From Sphaeroforma sirkka (lineage: Eukaryota; Opisthokonta; Ichthyosporea; Ichthyophonida), in contig LUCW03002620.1 of assembly GCA_001586965.3 (NCBI GenBank), forward strand, positions 62,501 to 126,500: a stretch of 64,000 nt of DNA, read 5' to 3'. The position numbers were made by a program, and so were the translations under genes. Below the pieces are notes generated by a model. That model had not been told where the DNA came from. It saw only the letters and a list, made by a program, of their open reading frames with translations, and did no database searches. Position 1 is the stretch's first letter; every line of letters starts with the position of its first letter. Below are positions 38,637 to 46,749 of the stretch, piece after piece.

Positions 38637-38689
38637 TCTATTTTTCTATTTTGATAATCGGAATATAAAAATCATGTTTAAAAATCGGG

Positions 38690-38811
38690 TATGTAAATCA
38701 GGTTTATTAAAATCGGGTATGTAAATCAGGTTTATTAAAATCGGGTATGTAAATCAGGTTTATTAAAATCGGGTATGTTAAAATCGGGTATGTAAATCAG
38801 GTATGTTAAAA

Positions 38812-38815
<4 letters not shown>
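38690..38815. repeat. AAATCGGGTATGT tandem repeat
   Basis: Units AAATCGGGTATGTAAATCAG plus GTTTATTAA recur about five times at 28-29 bp spacing. Relatives occur at 41135-41240, 42105-42165 and 46208-46230, always between genes. Confidence 0.85.

Positions 38816-38851
<36 letters not shown>
38816..38851. repeat. (TG)n microsatellite
   Basis: About 17 TG units follow the AAATCGGGTATGT array. Confidence 0.95.
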
Positions 38852-38856
<5 letters not shown>

Positions 38857-38917
38857 GATTATTAGCAAACATATTTAATAAAATTTATTAATTTTCAAAA
38901 AGGCCCAATCCAGACCA

Positions 38918-40750
38918 CTAGAGTTGCCACGGGAATACCTCTGGGTACCCCCCAAACTCGTCCAGGACGGCACTCCGAGCAACATCATCGTCCTGCCTGT
39001 CGCCTACTCGTATACGATGCGACGTGTAGTGGCGCAGCCAGTGGTCTCTTCGTATACGTAGCATGCCCTCCTCGTACGTCAGAGCGCCCTTCATCATCTT
39101 GTCCAGTATCCCGTATCCGTCAAACGCCACCCCTTCCGCCTTCAGCTCGCGTGTCGCACGGTCCAGCACTTCGATCTGCGTTGGGTTGCTTTCCAGCACA
39201 CTTGAAAACCCCCAGTCGTACAAACCCGATGGTATCAGGTGGGGGAACCGCTTCATCGCGGCAGCATACAGGCGCACCTTCTCGATCGCGTCTCTGAACA
39301 ACAGCCGAGAGAGATACTCGTTGCACAAGGCACCAAGCGTGATGTCGCTGTCGCGGAAGAGGTCCAGGCGCTCCCGCACGGGCTCCTTGATCATACACTC
39401 GCCTCGAACCCACTGGTAGCGGTAGCGTTGCCACAGCGCCACGGGAGCAAGCTTCCTGAGCTCGTTGGCCTGCACCAGGGTCGCGTCGATTGCCCCGCCC
39501 TCCAGCACGTACCTCGCAAGGTCGCTGGGCACGGGGTCCAGAACACCGGCGACCATGTCGACGTACGGGACCATCTCGCGCATCCGCTCAATCAGGCCCG
39601 GCGCGGCCGCCAGCACCTTATGGTTGGACAATTTCCCCAGCGGCGGTGGCACCAGCCCGTCCGCGCACAGCTTCGTCCAGTGGTGGTACGTCAGCATCGT
39701 CTGGTGGTTGAGGCTGTACTTGCGCGGCACAGCCCCGTTCTTCACAAACCGGACCAGCTCGAGGTGGTTCAGGTTCGCCTCTGGCCACAGCTCGAGGACC
39801 AGTTTACGCCGGCCGTCGGGCGTTTTGCTGGCCAGGCTGGTGATGGTATCGCTATTCCGCAGTGCCGCGGACCAGTCCATGACGTTCTTGGCCGTGGCTT
39901 TGCGGGGCATGTTGCGTATGCGCTCGCGGCACTCGTCAAAGCGGTCCCGGTGAAGCCGCGTCATGGCGTCCGTGGCAAGCTGCGCCTGTGGTGTGCTGCG
40001 CAGGATGGCCGACACAACCTCCAGGTTTCGGGTAAGACACTTTTTCGAGTACGGCTGCTTTTCCACGAGCTGCCTGGCGAGCTCCGTAGACAGGTTCAGG
40101 AACGCGCCGGCCGCGCCGTACGGTGTGCCCGTGGGACCACGCAGACCCTCGTCATGGGAGCGCAGCAGCGTCATGGACTGCTCGATAACGGCCCAGTGGT
40201 CGGCGTGCAAGTAGCCAAAGTCCCGGCAGCAGATCCAGTGGGTTCCGGGCAGCCAGTACGCACGCACGAGGGTGGCCTTGCCCGAGCAGAACATGCACCG
40301 GTCCTTGAACCGTGCCCGCAAGTCCACGAGGGTGCCGGGCTTGGCGGTCTTGAAGTGGTTCATAAGCACAAAGGCGGCGAGCTCCTCGGCGAGGGGCGCG
40401 TTCTTAAGCCCGATGCAGTAGAGGTCCAGCTCGCGGTAGATTGGAAGCAGCTGCGTGAACGTCAAGCCCTCGAACACGTCCGCGGGGGGCCAGGACGCAG
40501 TCAGGCGCACGGAAGATGTGATTTCGCGGTGGAAGCGCGCAATGGCCACCGAGAACCCGACGAACTCGGCGAGCGGCAGCGCGGTCAGTGGGGCGGTGGC
40601 CCAGTCGCCGAAGAGGGCCAGCACCGTGGCCGAGGGGAACGACAGAGGGAACGGCTCGTCGCCGTCGGCCATGGGGGGCAGCGTCTCAAGCATCATGCAC
40701 CCGGTCGGGTCCACGGCCACGGTCTTGTCGGAGCACTCGATGTTGATCAT
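38918..40750 (-). CDS. Large Skp1/POZ-like-headed protein with Cys knuckle, 610 aa
   Basis: The ATG at 40750 opens MINIECSDKTVAVDPTGCMM then LPLSFPSATVLALFGDW-like strands, a layout resembling a Skp1/POZ head. A Cys knuckle (DRCMFCSGKATLVRAYWLPG, then WICCRDFGY) matches that of the gene at 13935-14823. The rest is helical, with LWPEANLNHLELVRFVKNGA, probably a binding solenoid. The long antisense open frame is a shadow of its GC-rich codons. The frame is whole. A TATA box (40814-40821) lies about 65 bp upstream. An adaptor role in ubiquitin ligases is inferred only. Confidence 0.65.
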   Translation of the reverse strand: MINIECSDKTVAVDPTGCMMLETLPPMADGDEPFPLSFPSATVLALFGDWATAPLTALPLAEFVGFSVAIARFHREITSSVRLTASWPPADVFEGLTFTQLLPIYRELDLYCIGLKNAPLAEELAAFVLMNHFKTAKPGTLVDLRARFKDRCMFCSGKATLVRAYWLPGTHWICCRDFGYLHADHWAVIEQSMTLLRSHDEGLRGPTGTPYGAAGAFLNLSTELARQLVEKQPYSKKCLTRNLEVVSAILRSTPQAQLATDAMTRLHRDRFDECRERIRNMPRKATAKNVMDWSAALRNSDTITSLASKTPDGRRKLVLELWPEANLNHLELVRFVKNGAVPRKYSLNHQTMLTYHHWTKLCADGLVPPPLGKLSNHKVLAAAPGLIERMREMVPYVDMVAGVLDPVPSDLARYVLEGGAIDATLVQANELRKLAPVALWQRYRYQWVRGECMIKEPVRERLDLFRDSDITLGALCNEYLSRLLFRDAIEKVRLYAAAMKRFPHLIPSGLYDWGFSSVLESNPTQIEVLDRATRELKAEGVAFDGYGILDKMMKGALTYEEGMLRIRRDHWLRHYTSHRIRVGDRQDDDVARSAVLDEFGGYPEVFPWQL

Positions 40751-40813
40751 TGTTGCTGTTGTTGTTCAATGCGATCGAGTGTAAAAGTGATTTGTGGGGG
40801 TAGAAACCCTCTC

Positions 40814-40821
40814 CTTATATA
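40814..40821 (-). promoter_or_regulatory. TATA-like box
   Basis: Minus-strand TATATAAG lies about 65 bp before the ATG at 40750. Confidence 0.5.
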
Positions 40822-40825
40822 CGCA

Positions 40826-41071
40826 TTACATAAATTTCAGTGGGTTCCTGGGAACGTTGTTCCGCCGGGCGGCCAGCTCCTTCTCGACACGATCGAGCCG
40901 AGAGTCGGCGACTGTGTGCATGTACATGGACAGCACAAACATGAGGGTGTTACAAACACCCACGGCGAGGGGGACCATGGAGCTGCGCATTTTCATTGTA
41001 CGGGGCAAAACTCGCGTTGCGAAAATTGCGCTGTTCTTCACAAGTCCCGTGTGTGAAATGATATTCGCCAC
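40826..41071 (-). CDS. Small membrane protein, 81 aa
   Basis: The minus frame has one hydrophobic helix (MVPLAVGVCNTLMFVLSMYM) and then SRLDRVEKELAARRNN, a short charged helix. No family is recognised. An opposing plus-strand frame of similar length exists; the minus one is preferred for its clear membrane segment and lack of low-complexity bias. The start is uncertain, because several ATGs precede the span. Confidence 0.4.
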   Translation of the reverse strand: MANIISHTGLVKNSAIFATRVLPRTMKMRSSMVPLAVGVCNTLMFVLSMYMHTVADSRLDRVEKELAARRNNVPRNPLKFM

Positions 41072-41134
41072 ATTGTATGTTTGTTCCAGATACTACGCTG
41101 CGCCCCTGGGGAGGGTAAGGCCCCATCTATCCAC

Positions 41135-41240
41135 TAAAATCAGGTATATAAATCGGGTATATTAAAATCAGGTATGTAAAATCGGGCATATAAAACGGGT
41201 ATATAAATCGGGTATATAAATCAGGTTCATAAATCGAGTT
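41135..41240. repeat. AAATCRGGTATATA tandem repeat
   Basis: AAATCAGGTATATAAATCGG and variants repeat about eight times at 13-15 bp steps. The same family occurs at 38690, 42105 and 46208. Confidence 0.8.
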
Positions 41241-41287
41241 TAACTGTCTCACACATTTTAGATTTTTCATTAGACATTTTAAAAACC

Positions 41288-41470
41288 CTAAGCGCTTAGT
41301 TGCGGTATGTAAGGTGGCTCCATCGCATCCACGGTGTTGCATACGTACTCGCAGTCGTCGGAGGAGCGGTACCTATTTTCAACATTTTTGGTTTGTCCTT
41401 CGGTATAAACTCGTAAGTGGAATGCCATTATTATCGCGATCGACATTAAAATTGCGACTACGTCCCACAT
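41288..41470 (-). CDS. Small membrane protein, 60 aa
   Basis: MWDVVAILMSIAIIMAFHLR is a single signal-anchor helix. A polar tail with two cysteines (DDCEYVCNTVDA) follows. It is divergent from the TPKP-stalk gene, with 26 bp between the start codons. The frame is whole. An envelope role is possible. Confidence 0.5.
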   Translation of the reverse strand: MWDVVAILMSIAIIMAFHLRVYTEGQTKNVENRYRSSDDCEYVCNTVDAMEPPYIPQLSA

Positions 41471-41496
41471 CTCTTTTTTTACTTATAAGAAATAAA

Positions 41497-42099
41497 ATGA
41501 ATCCGTTGCGCGCCATCACACTTTTTTTGGTCGTCCTGGCAATTATACACGTCATATTCTACATCCAAATATTCTGGAAATCCGACAATAACGAATCTCG
41601 GTTTCGAACATCCAAGCTTGCACTGTGGGAAGCTGGTGATCCGACAATTTCATGCCATAAACAATGCCCTAACCCAGAAACAGCAACAGAATCAGAAACA
41701 ACAACAGAAACTACAACAACAGCAACACCAACACCGAAACCAACAGCAACACCAACAGCAACACCAACACCGAAACCAACAGCAACACCAACACCGAAAC
41801 CAACACCAACACCGAAACCAACACCAACACCGAAACCAACACCAACACCTACTCCGCTAATGGGTACAACGGGTTGTAGTATGACCATGAACAGCACGAG
41901 TGAGATAAACAAAGATAAAATAAAATCATATTGGAACAAAATGCATCCGACACTACAGAACTACAATGGCTTTGGTTATCATGACACTTTGAACGGAGCG
42001 CCTGTAATTCGAATCGTTATGCCGTCCACAAAATGCAAACCGACGTGGATTCCGGGTAAAACGTATTACTGGAAATCGGGGCGCGTTTTCTACCTATAA
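41497..42099 (+). CDS. Membrane-anchored protein with Thr/Pro (TPKP) stalk
   Basis: The ATG at 41497 opens MNPLRAITLFLVVLAIIHVI, a signal anchor. Residues about 60-125 are a Thr/Pro stalk (TATPTPKPTPTPKPTPTP) like those joining enzyme domains on cell surfaces, probably stiff and O-glycosylated. The C-terminal 75 residues (SYWNKMHPTLQNYNGFGYHD, later WIPGKTYYWKSGRVFYL) form a small globular head with two cysteines, not recognised. The stalk is encoded by ACACCAACACCGAAACC DNA repeats. The frame is whole at 200 aa. Confidence 0.65.
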   Translation: MNPLRAITLFLVVLAIIHVIFYIQIFWKSDNNESRFRTSKLALWEAGDPTISCHKQCPNPETATESETTTETTTTATPTPKPTATPTATPTPKPTATPTPKPTPTPKPTPTPKPTPTPTPLMGTTGCSMTMNSTSEINKDKIKSYWNKMHPTLQNYNGFGYHDTLNGAPVIRIVMPSTKCKPTWIPGKTYYWKSGRVFYL

Positions 42100-42104
42100 T
42101 TTCC

Positions 42105-42165
42105 TTTATCAGGTTCATAAATCAGGTTCATAAATCAGGTTTATTAAAATCAGGTATATAAATCA
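42105..42165. repeat. AAATCAGGTT repeat, short array
   Basis: ATCAGGTTCATAAATCAGGT units repeat four to five times between two convergent genes. Confidence 0.75.
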
Positions 42166-42167
42166 GG

Positions 42168-42329
42168 TCAGGCTTCTTCTGGTGTTTCGGGCGATTTCTT
42201 CAGATTTTCTATATATTCAGCCTGCGCAGTCGTCGTGGTCGTCAGCACGTAGGATCTCATACCCACAACAAAAAGCACTCCTAGGACCAGCAGTCCGACA
42301 ATGATGAGAATTATTGTTTTTACACTCAT
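42168..42329 (-). CDS. Small single-span membrane protein, 53 aa
   Basis: The ATG at 42329 starts MSVKTIILIIVGLLVLGVLF, then VVGMRSYVLTTTTTAQAEYI and a tail ENLKKSPETPEEA. A partial second copy of the tail half occurs at 48752-48873 with the same AEYIENL.KSP pattern, which supports the reading frame as a real, conserved small protein. An envelope or virion membrane role is likely. Confidence 0.6.
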   Translation of the reverse strand: MSVKTIILIIVGLLVLGVLFVVGMRSYVLTTTTTAQAEYIENLKKSPETPEEA

Positions 42330-42406
42330 GTTTCAAAATACAGTTTTTTCTTTTTGTAATAATATTAATAATATTAATAATATTAATGCATTTTTGCACA
42401 CACACA

Positions 42407-42610
42407 CTATAAAATTTCGACGCCGTGTCGCACACGAACCCGGTTGATCCACGCTCGGATCATATCACGCTGCAGCTCGAGCTCTAGTATTGTACACTTG
42501 TGCTCAGAGTCACCCAGGCGTTTATATAGTTCCAGTTCAAAGTGCGTCGCCCTCAGCAACGTTGATGTTGCGGTACCGCTGTGTTGTATTTTCTTCATTT
42601 GTCGATACAT
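42407..42610 (-). CDS. Hypothetical helical protein, 67 aa
   Basis: The frame from the ATG at 42610 reads MYRQMKKIQHSGTATSTLLR and LELELQRDMIRAWINRVRVR, one or two amphipathic helices. It starts just downstream of the ankyrin gene stop on the same strand. It could be an independent small gene. Support is weak. Confidence 0.3.
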   Translation of the reverse strand: MYRQMKKIQHSGTATSTLLRATHFELELYKRLGDSEHKCTILELELQRDMIRAWINRVRVRHGVEIL

Positions 42611-42630
42611 ACTCTGCGATTCAAGCGCAC

Positions 42631-43428
42631 TCAAGCGTGTTCTGCCGTTGCTGTCGACAAAAAAACCCTAAAACGCGTGCTCGGTGATAGTCCCAGGTAG
42701 CGTGCCCCGTACAGGTCGAGCTGTGCACGGTGCGTTTGAATGAAAATCAGCGCATCGACCCGCGTGTACCTCGAAAGTGCTTCCAGTGCACTTTCAAGGT
42801 AGAACTCCATACCCCCGGCGGCGTTGGACGCCCTACTACTAGGCGGGTACGGGAGGCTGGGGAAGATCCCCGGGAGCTTGGCCATTTCTGGACGTGTGTT
42901 GACAACCTTCCACATTTCTGGCGACAACAGATGTTCGCGCCCACGGCCCACAACGCGGCTAACCCCCACCCTGTAATCCTGGAGCAGCACCTTGGCCATC
43001 TTCACCCAGTTGCATTCGACCACATAAGCAATGGCCGCATCGACGTTTGCCCCCGGATCAATCCTGCCGTCTTCCAGCAGCACCCTGACCACGTTTCTGT
43101 TGCGGTTTCGCACAGCGCTGATGAATGCCGAACACCCCTGTGCTGTTGGATCGACTCGCGCATCTCGCAGCAGCAGTCGTACCGCACCCAGCCGTCCGAT
43201 ACTACAGGCCAGGACAATGGCTTTATTGTCATTGGCTGCAGGATCTACTCATCCATCGTCTAGCAGCAGCTTGACCAAGGGTAGATTCCCTCGGCGTATA
43301 GCCACTGTTAACACGCGCAGTTCAACCCTCAAGGTCCGGTCACCCAGCAGGTTCTTGACCATCTCCATTTCACCGTAATGCGCTGCTTCGAACAGCATTA
43401 GCATTGCTGTTGTTGATATCGCTGTCAT
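42631..43428 (-). pseudogene. Ankyrin-repeat protein, probably broken
   Basis: From the ATG at 43428 (MTAISTTAMLMLFEAAHYGE) the protein is a string of ankyrin units such as NRNRNVVRVLLEDGRIDPGA and ECNWVKMAKVLLQDYRVGVS. The DGRIDPxAN loop repeats every 33 residues or so. The C-terminal part is an all-helical cap. Ankyrin proteins are the most common accessory family of giant viruses and bind host proteins. It looks broken once. Confidence 0.7.
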
Positions 43429-43608
43429 TGTTGTTGAACAAAAACGTATACACGATGCTATATGGCAAAAATAGGCACATAATACTCGTTTATGTACACC
43501 TCTGGATTGTCGCCTTCACACCCACTCCAGGCTTATCATTACGGGGTTCGCCCCAGTTAGCTTTGCAGCTAAACCTTGATGGATCGTGTCTAATCCGTTA
43601 AACCCTAA

Positions 43609-43674
43609 TAAACCCCAAAACACACACACACACACTCACAGATGACGTTAGGGTTTAGGGTTCATTTCACGTCG
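43609..43674. repeat. AAACCCTAA motif with (CA)n and ACAGATGAC
   Basis: AACCCTAATAAACCCCAAAA precedes (CA)n, CAGATGACG and TTAGGGTTTAGGG. A close copy lies at 48866-48926. The hexamer/heptamer is like a plant-type telomere unit but only two or three units long. The rest of 43429-43608 shows no gene. Confidence 0.6.
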
Positions 43675-43789
43675 ACTTTAGCGCATCAGACTGACGTCTG
43701 ATAATCTCAAACAAAATACACCTCAGGTCGTTCCACTTAATATCGCGTGGATTGCCGTCCAGATCGCGATGGACCAGCATCGGGCAAAG
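43675..43789 (-). repeat. Stray fragment of a fibre S74 tail
   Basis: This matches 51016-51133, the 3' end of the collagen-like fibre gene, almost base for base (for example CTTTAGCGCATCAGACTGAC). It encodes only the last residues of the chaperone and stands next to an unrelated frame. Confidence 0.9.
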
Positions 43790-44219
43790 GCAAATCTCTG
43801 TTCGGTATCGTAAACGAGCACCGCGGGCCGCTCTGTGTCGCGGTCAGCGTGGGGGTCGGGGACGAGGAGCGGGTTCTGAGCGACAGTTTCCGAACGGCAT
43901 TTTCTACGACTCGTTCATGAAAACCCGAGGTGTCGAGTCGGCGTACGAAACGAGCCTCTACGACGCGTGCGGGTACGACGAGCGCGTGTATACCATGAAG
44001 GGGGGCGAGTTCTCCAACGGCGAGGGCACGTTGGGCTCGATCATGGCCACAACGAAGGCGCTCATGAAGACACGTGCGATGCACTATGTGTTTCCGAACG
44101 GGACATCGGCCATCATGTCCAGCAGCGATAGCGAGATCCGCGAATTCTCAGAGTACATGGGATACCGCCTCAAGGTCACGGCCGTGGACACGAGCGCGGA
44201 CGGGGTCTCGCGGTTTTAG
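43790..44219 (+). pseudogene. Hypothetical viral protein, fragmentary
   Basis: The plus strand has a recognisable coding feel (FPNGIFYDSFMKTRGVESAY, then GEFSNGEGTLGSIMATTKAL and YVFPNGTSAIMSSSDSEIRE) with GC-rich third positions. No family is recognised. The left end is fused to a stray fibre fragment and the copy looks broken. The 3' end runs into TTTAGGGTTTAGGG. Confidence 0.35.
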
Positions 44220-44385
44220 GGTTTAGGGTTTTATCAAGCAAAACCTTAAAGAAATTGCAAAATGTATAAAACATCCGTTTCTAAAACAATATAAAAAGTA
44301 AACTGTATTGAGGAACGTTTCCAGATTTAGGGTCCATTCAAATTTCCACCGCACATTGAAAAGAGTACAAGCAAAGAAAGAAAAA

Positions 44386-45554
44386 ATGTCATGGAGAGTA
44401 GGGACAACGAATGTACGGCTGGGTCGGGGTGCCGGCAACACAGGCCAGGCAGCGACCGCCGTGGCGATTGGCTCCGAAGCTGGTAGCGAAACACAAGGTA
44501 GGTATTCTATTGCAATCGGGAGGGCGGCAGGTAAATATTCGCAGGCTGACGACGCACTGAGTATCGGTGCCTGGGCGGGCGAAACGAGCCAGGGTGAAAA
44601 CACCGTTGCGTTAGGCCGCGGAGCTGGCGCCATTTCACAGGGTCACTATGCGATCGCGATGGGGCGGAATTCAGGTTTTACCAATCAGGGTGTGGCTTGT
44701 ATTTCTATAGGGCACGACGCGGGATTGACCGATCAAGGCACGGAAAGTATTGCGAAGGGCGATTTTCCGCAGTGGATAATGCGGCGATACATTCTATTAC
44801 GCTTAACGCAACTGGCGTGGAATTGTCAAGTGGGATTCCAAACACATTCGTCGTCAAACCAATCCGAGGTGCCGCGAGTCCCAACGCTCTCACGTACAAT
44901 CCCGAAACGGGAGAAATCACGTACACGACATCGACATCCAGGACGAAGGAGAACATTGTCGATCTGAATCGCGACGCGTGTGGTATTTTGTGTGGCCTGG
45001 ATGTCAAGGAGTTCAACTACATTAATAAGAGCAATTATATCAAGTACGGCACACCAGGAACCGCTGAGCCGTTTGCCAGCTGGTTGAGCACCGCGAAACT
45101 GCCCGAGGATTTGGCGGTCAAGATGGCGCAATCTGATGGCGCAGCGGCCCAGTCCGATGAGGACAATAGGGTTATCCAGGAAATGTACGCCGACTACGTA
45201 TCTATGGCGGAAGCGGTACCCCAGACTATCATCGACAAGGAGGAGACGCACTTTGGATTTATGGCTGAGGATGTGCAAAAGGTGTTACCCGAGCTCGTGT
45301 ACGATAATATTGACGGGGAGGCACTGGATATTAAGTGGAATAACTTTACAGCCCTACTGGTGAAGGAGTACCAGCTATTGCGTGCTGACCACTCCGCTGC
45401 ACAGACAACAATTGCCGACCTTGTCAAGGAGTACCAGTTATTACGTGCTGACCATGCCGCTGCACAGACAACAATTGCCGACCTTGTCCAGCAAAACCAG
45501 CAGCTCACAGAGAGGCTGGTAGTTGTTGAAGACCAGCTCGTTGGGGACCAATAG
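44386..45554 (+). pseudogene. Fibre protein with S74 chaperone, broken
   Basis: The ATG at 44386 opens MSWRVGTTNVRLGRGAGNTG. About eight head repeats follow (AIAMGRNSGFTNQG), then ITLNATGVEL, FVVKPIRGAASPNALTYN and GEITYTTS. The chaperone has TKENIVDLN, DVKEFNYINKSNY, THFGFMAEDV and LDIKWNN. The coiled-coil tail holds a duplicated 21-residue unit, KEYQLLRADHAAAQTTIADL. The last 600 bp are nearly identical to those of the fibre gene at 46750-48741. The copy looks broken once. Confidence 0.85.
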
Positions 45555-45574
45555 AAATCGTTAAAAAAAACAGA

Positions 45575-45620
45575 AAAAAAAAGGTGATTTTGGGAATTGG
45601 TCAAAAAAGAAGGCGATTTT
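45575..45620. repeat. Dispersed A-rich repeat (GGTCAAAAAAGAAGG)
   Basis: AAGGTGATTTTGGGAATTGG followed by TCAAAAAAGAAGGCGATTTT occurs here, and in several tandem units at 53104-53215. A related string lies at 4330-4350. Confidence 0.75.
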
Positions 45621-45637
45621 CTTTCCCAGAAATACTA

Positions 45638-45660
45638 GTACAACGGGTTGTAGTATGACC
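45638..45660 (+). repeat. 23-bp exact copy of part of the TPKP-stalk gene
   Basis: ACAACGGGTTGTAGTATGAC with flanking bases is identical to 41864-41886, inside the stalk protein gene. It marks a recombination junction just upstream of the third lyase-like gene's 3' end. Confidence 0.75.
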
Positions 45661-45663
45661 TTA

Positions 45664-46188
45664 TTTGATAACAAATTTAAAAAAATAGATTTTTATTTTG
45701 ATGTCTATGGCAACTCCCCTTCTCATGCACTCACGCGAGGCCACCGACTTGGGCGTCTCGTCGTAGCGCAACTCCAGCGACATTACCGGGGAGCGATCTC
45801 CCCCCTCGCGGGTTTTTATCTGCCACAACACATAGAACGATTTCTGCTCAGAACTCCGTGTGCCATTCGGCACCTTGAGGTTCCACCTGTACGAGCGGGT
45901 ATCGCCTTACGCCGCCCGCATCATTTTTGTCTTGACATCCTCAGTCCACCATGTAATTTCGTTGCGGTTACGCACATCAGTAGGATCGGAGGGATCTTCG
46001 CAGCCGTCGCGGTCGTCACCGTGGATATCGTTGCGGAGCACGTTGCCGTACTTGGCATCCTTGACCACTGTCCAGTGCTTGGTGGTCTTGTGTCCAGTGT
46101 CACAGTTGTCCTGCCCCATCACGCGGATTTTGTATTGCTCAAACGTCGCAAACGCATCGTCGCCCCATTCTATTGTATATTCCGTCAT
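45664..46188 (-). pseudogene. Polysaccharide-lyase-like protein, third copy, broken
   Basis: The ATG at 46188 opens MTEYTIEWGDDAFATFEQYK. Further parts are WTVVKDAKYGNVLRNDIHGD, RNEITWWTEDVKT and KSFYVLWQIKTREGGDRSPV with LELRYDE. The order R-x-D/E, W-W and F-Y-V-L-W-Q follows the N-terminal half of heparin-lyase-I-like jelly rolls. It lacks the second half and any membrane anchor. It is related to the genes at 22683 and 25482. The copy is broken and incomplete. Confidence 0.5.
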
Positions 46189-46204
46189 TTTTTTCTATTG
46201 TTAT

Positions 46205-46597
46205 ATTAATTAAAATCGGGTACATAAATCGAGTCTAACATACGTCAGTGTGCTGTAGCGATGAATATCGTCGCGTTGTGGTTGAACAGGCCAAGGGGCA
46301 ACGGCCCGGGCCACCTTTTCCCGACTCGCGTGTCCCCGGCGACAGGGTTTATGGATAAGCTGAAGAGACAAAGTCGATCGCCGAACTCGACGACTAGGTT
46401 GAGCATTCTCAGCACTGAGGCGTACACGACATCGATCACGGCATTTAATGGTGCGGTGATGCACTATGTAAAATTTCAAAATAAAGTCGCGCGCGTGGTT
46501 CTGTGTCATTACGGGGTTCGATGTATGTAATGTGATTATGTGGTTAAGAATAATGAATAATGGATAATGAACTAAAATACAAGATCCAAAAAAACTA
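46205..46597. other. Spacer without a supported gene
   Basis: It begins with one AAATCGGGTACATAAATCGAG unit. A minus-strand frame (46245-46439) and a plus-strand frame (46261-46530) overlap here. Neither has a recognisable domain. Confidence 0.5.
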
Positions 46598-46745
46598 ACA
46601 AATAAATACATATTACAAAATACAAAATACAAAGTACCCAAAAAAAAAAATCCCATACTAGAGAAATAAAAACAAAATACACAATACAAAGTACCCAAAA
46701 AAAAAATCCCATACTAGAGAAATAAAAACAAAATACAAAATAGCA
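46598..46745. repeat. Tandem 63-66 bp repeat ahead of the longest fibre gene
   Basis: ACAAAATACAAAGTACCCAA plus a poly-A run, TCCCATACTAGAGAAATAAA and AACAAAATAC is present twice in full. It occupies the promoter position of the gene at 46750. Confidence 0.85.
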
Positions 46746-46749
46746 AAGT

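Noticed and set aside
39239-41056. 605-aa open frame on the plus strand
   Set aside because: It is antisense to the 610-aa gene at 38918-40750. GC-rich third positions keep the opposite strand open, and it has Gln/His/Arg-rich composition with no domain.
43609-43674. Interstitial telomere
   Set aside because: Only two or three imperfect AAACCCTAA-like units are present, too few to call a telomere tract.
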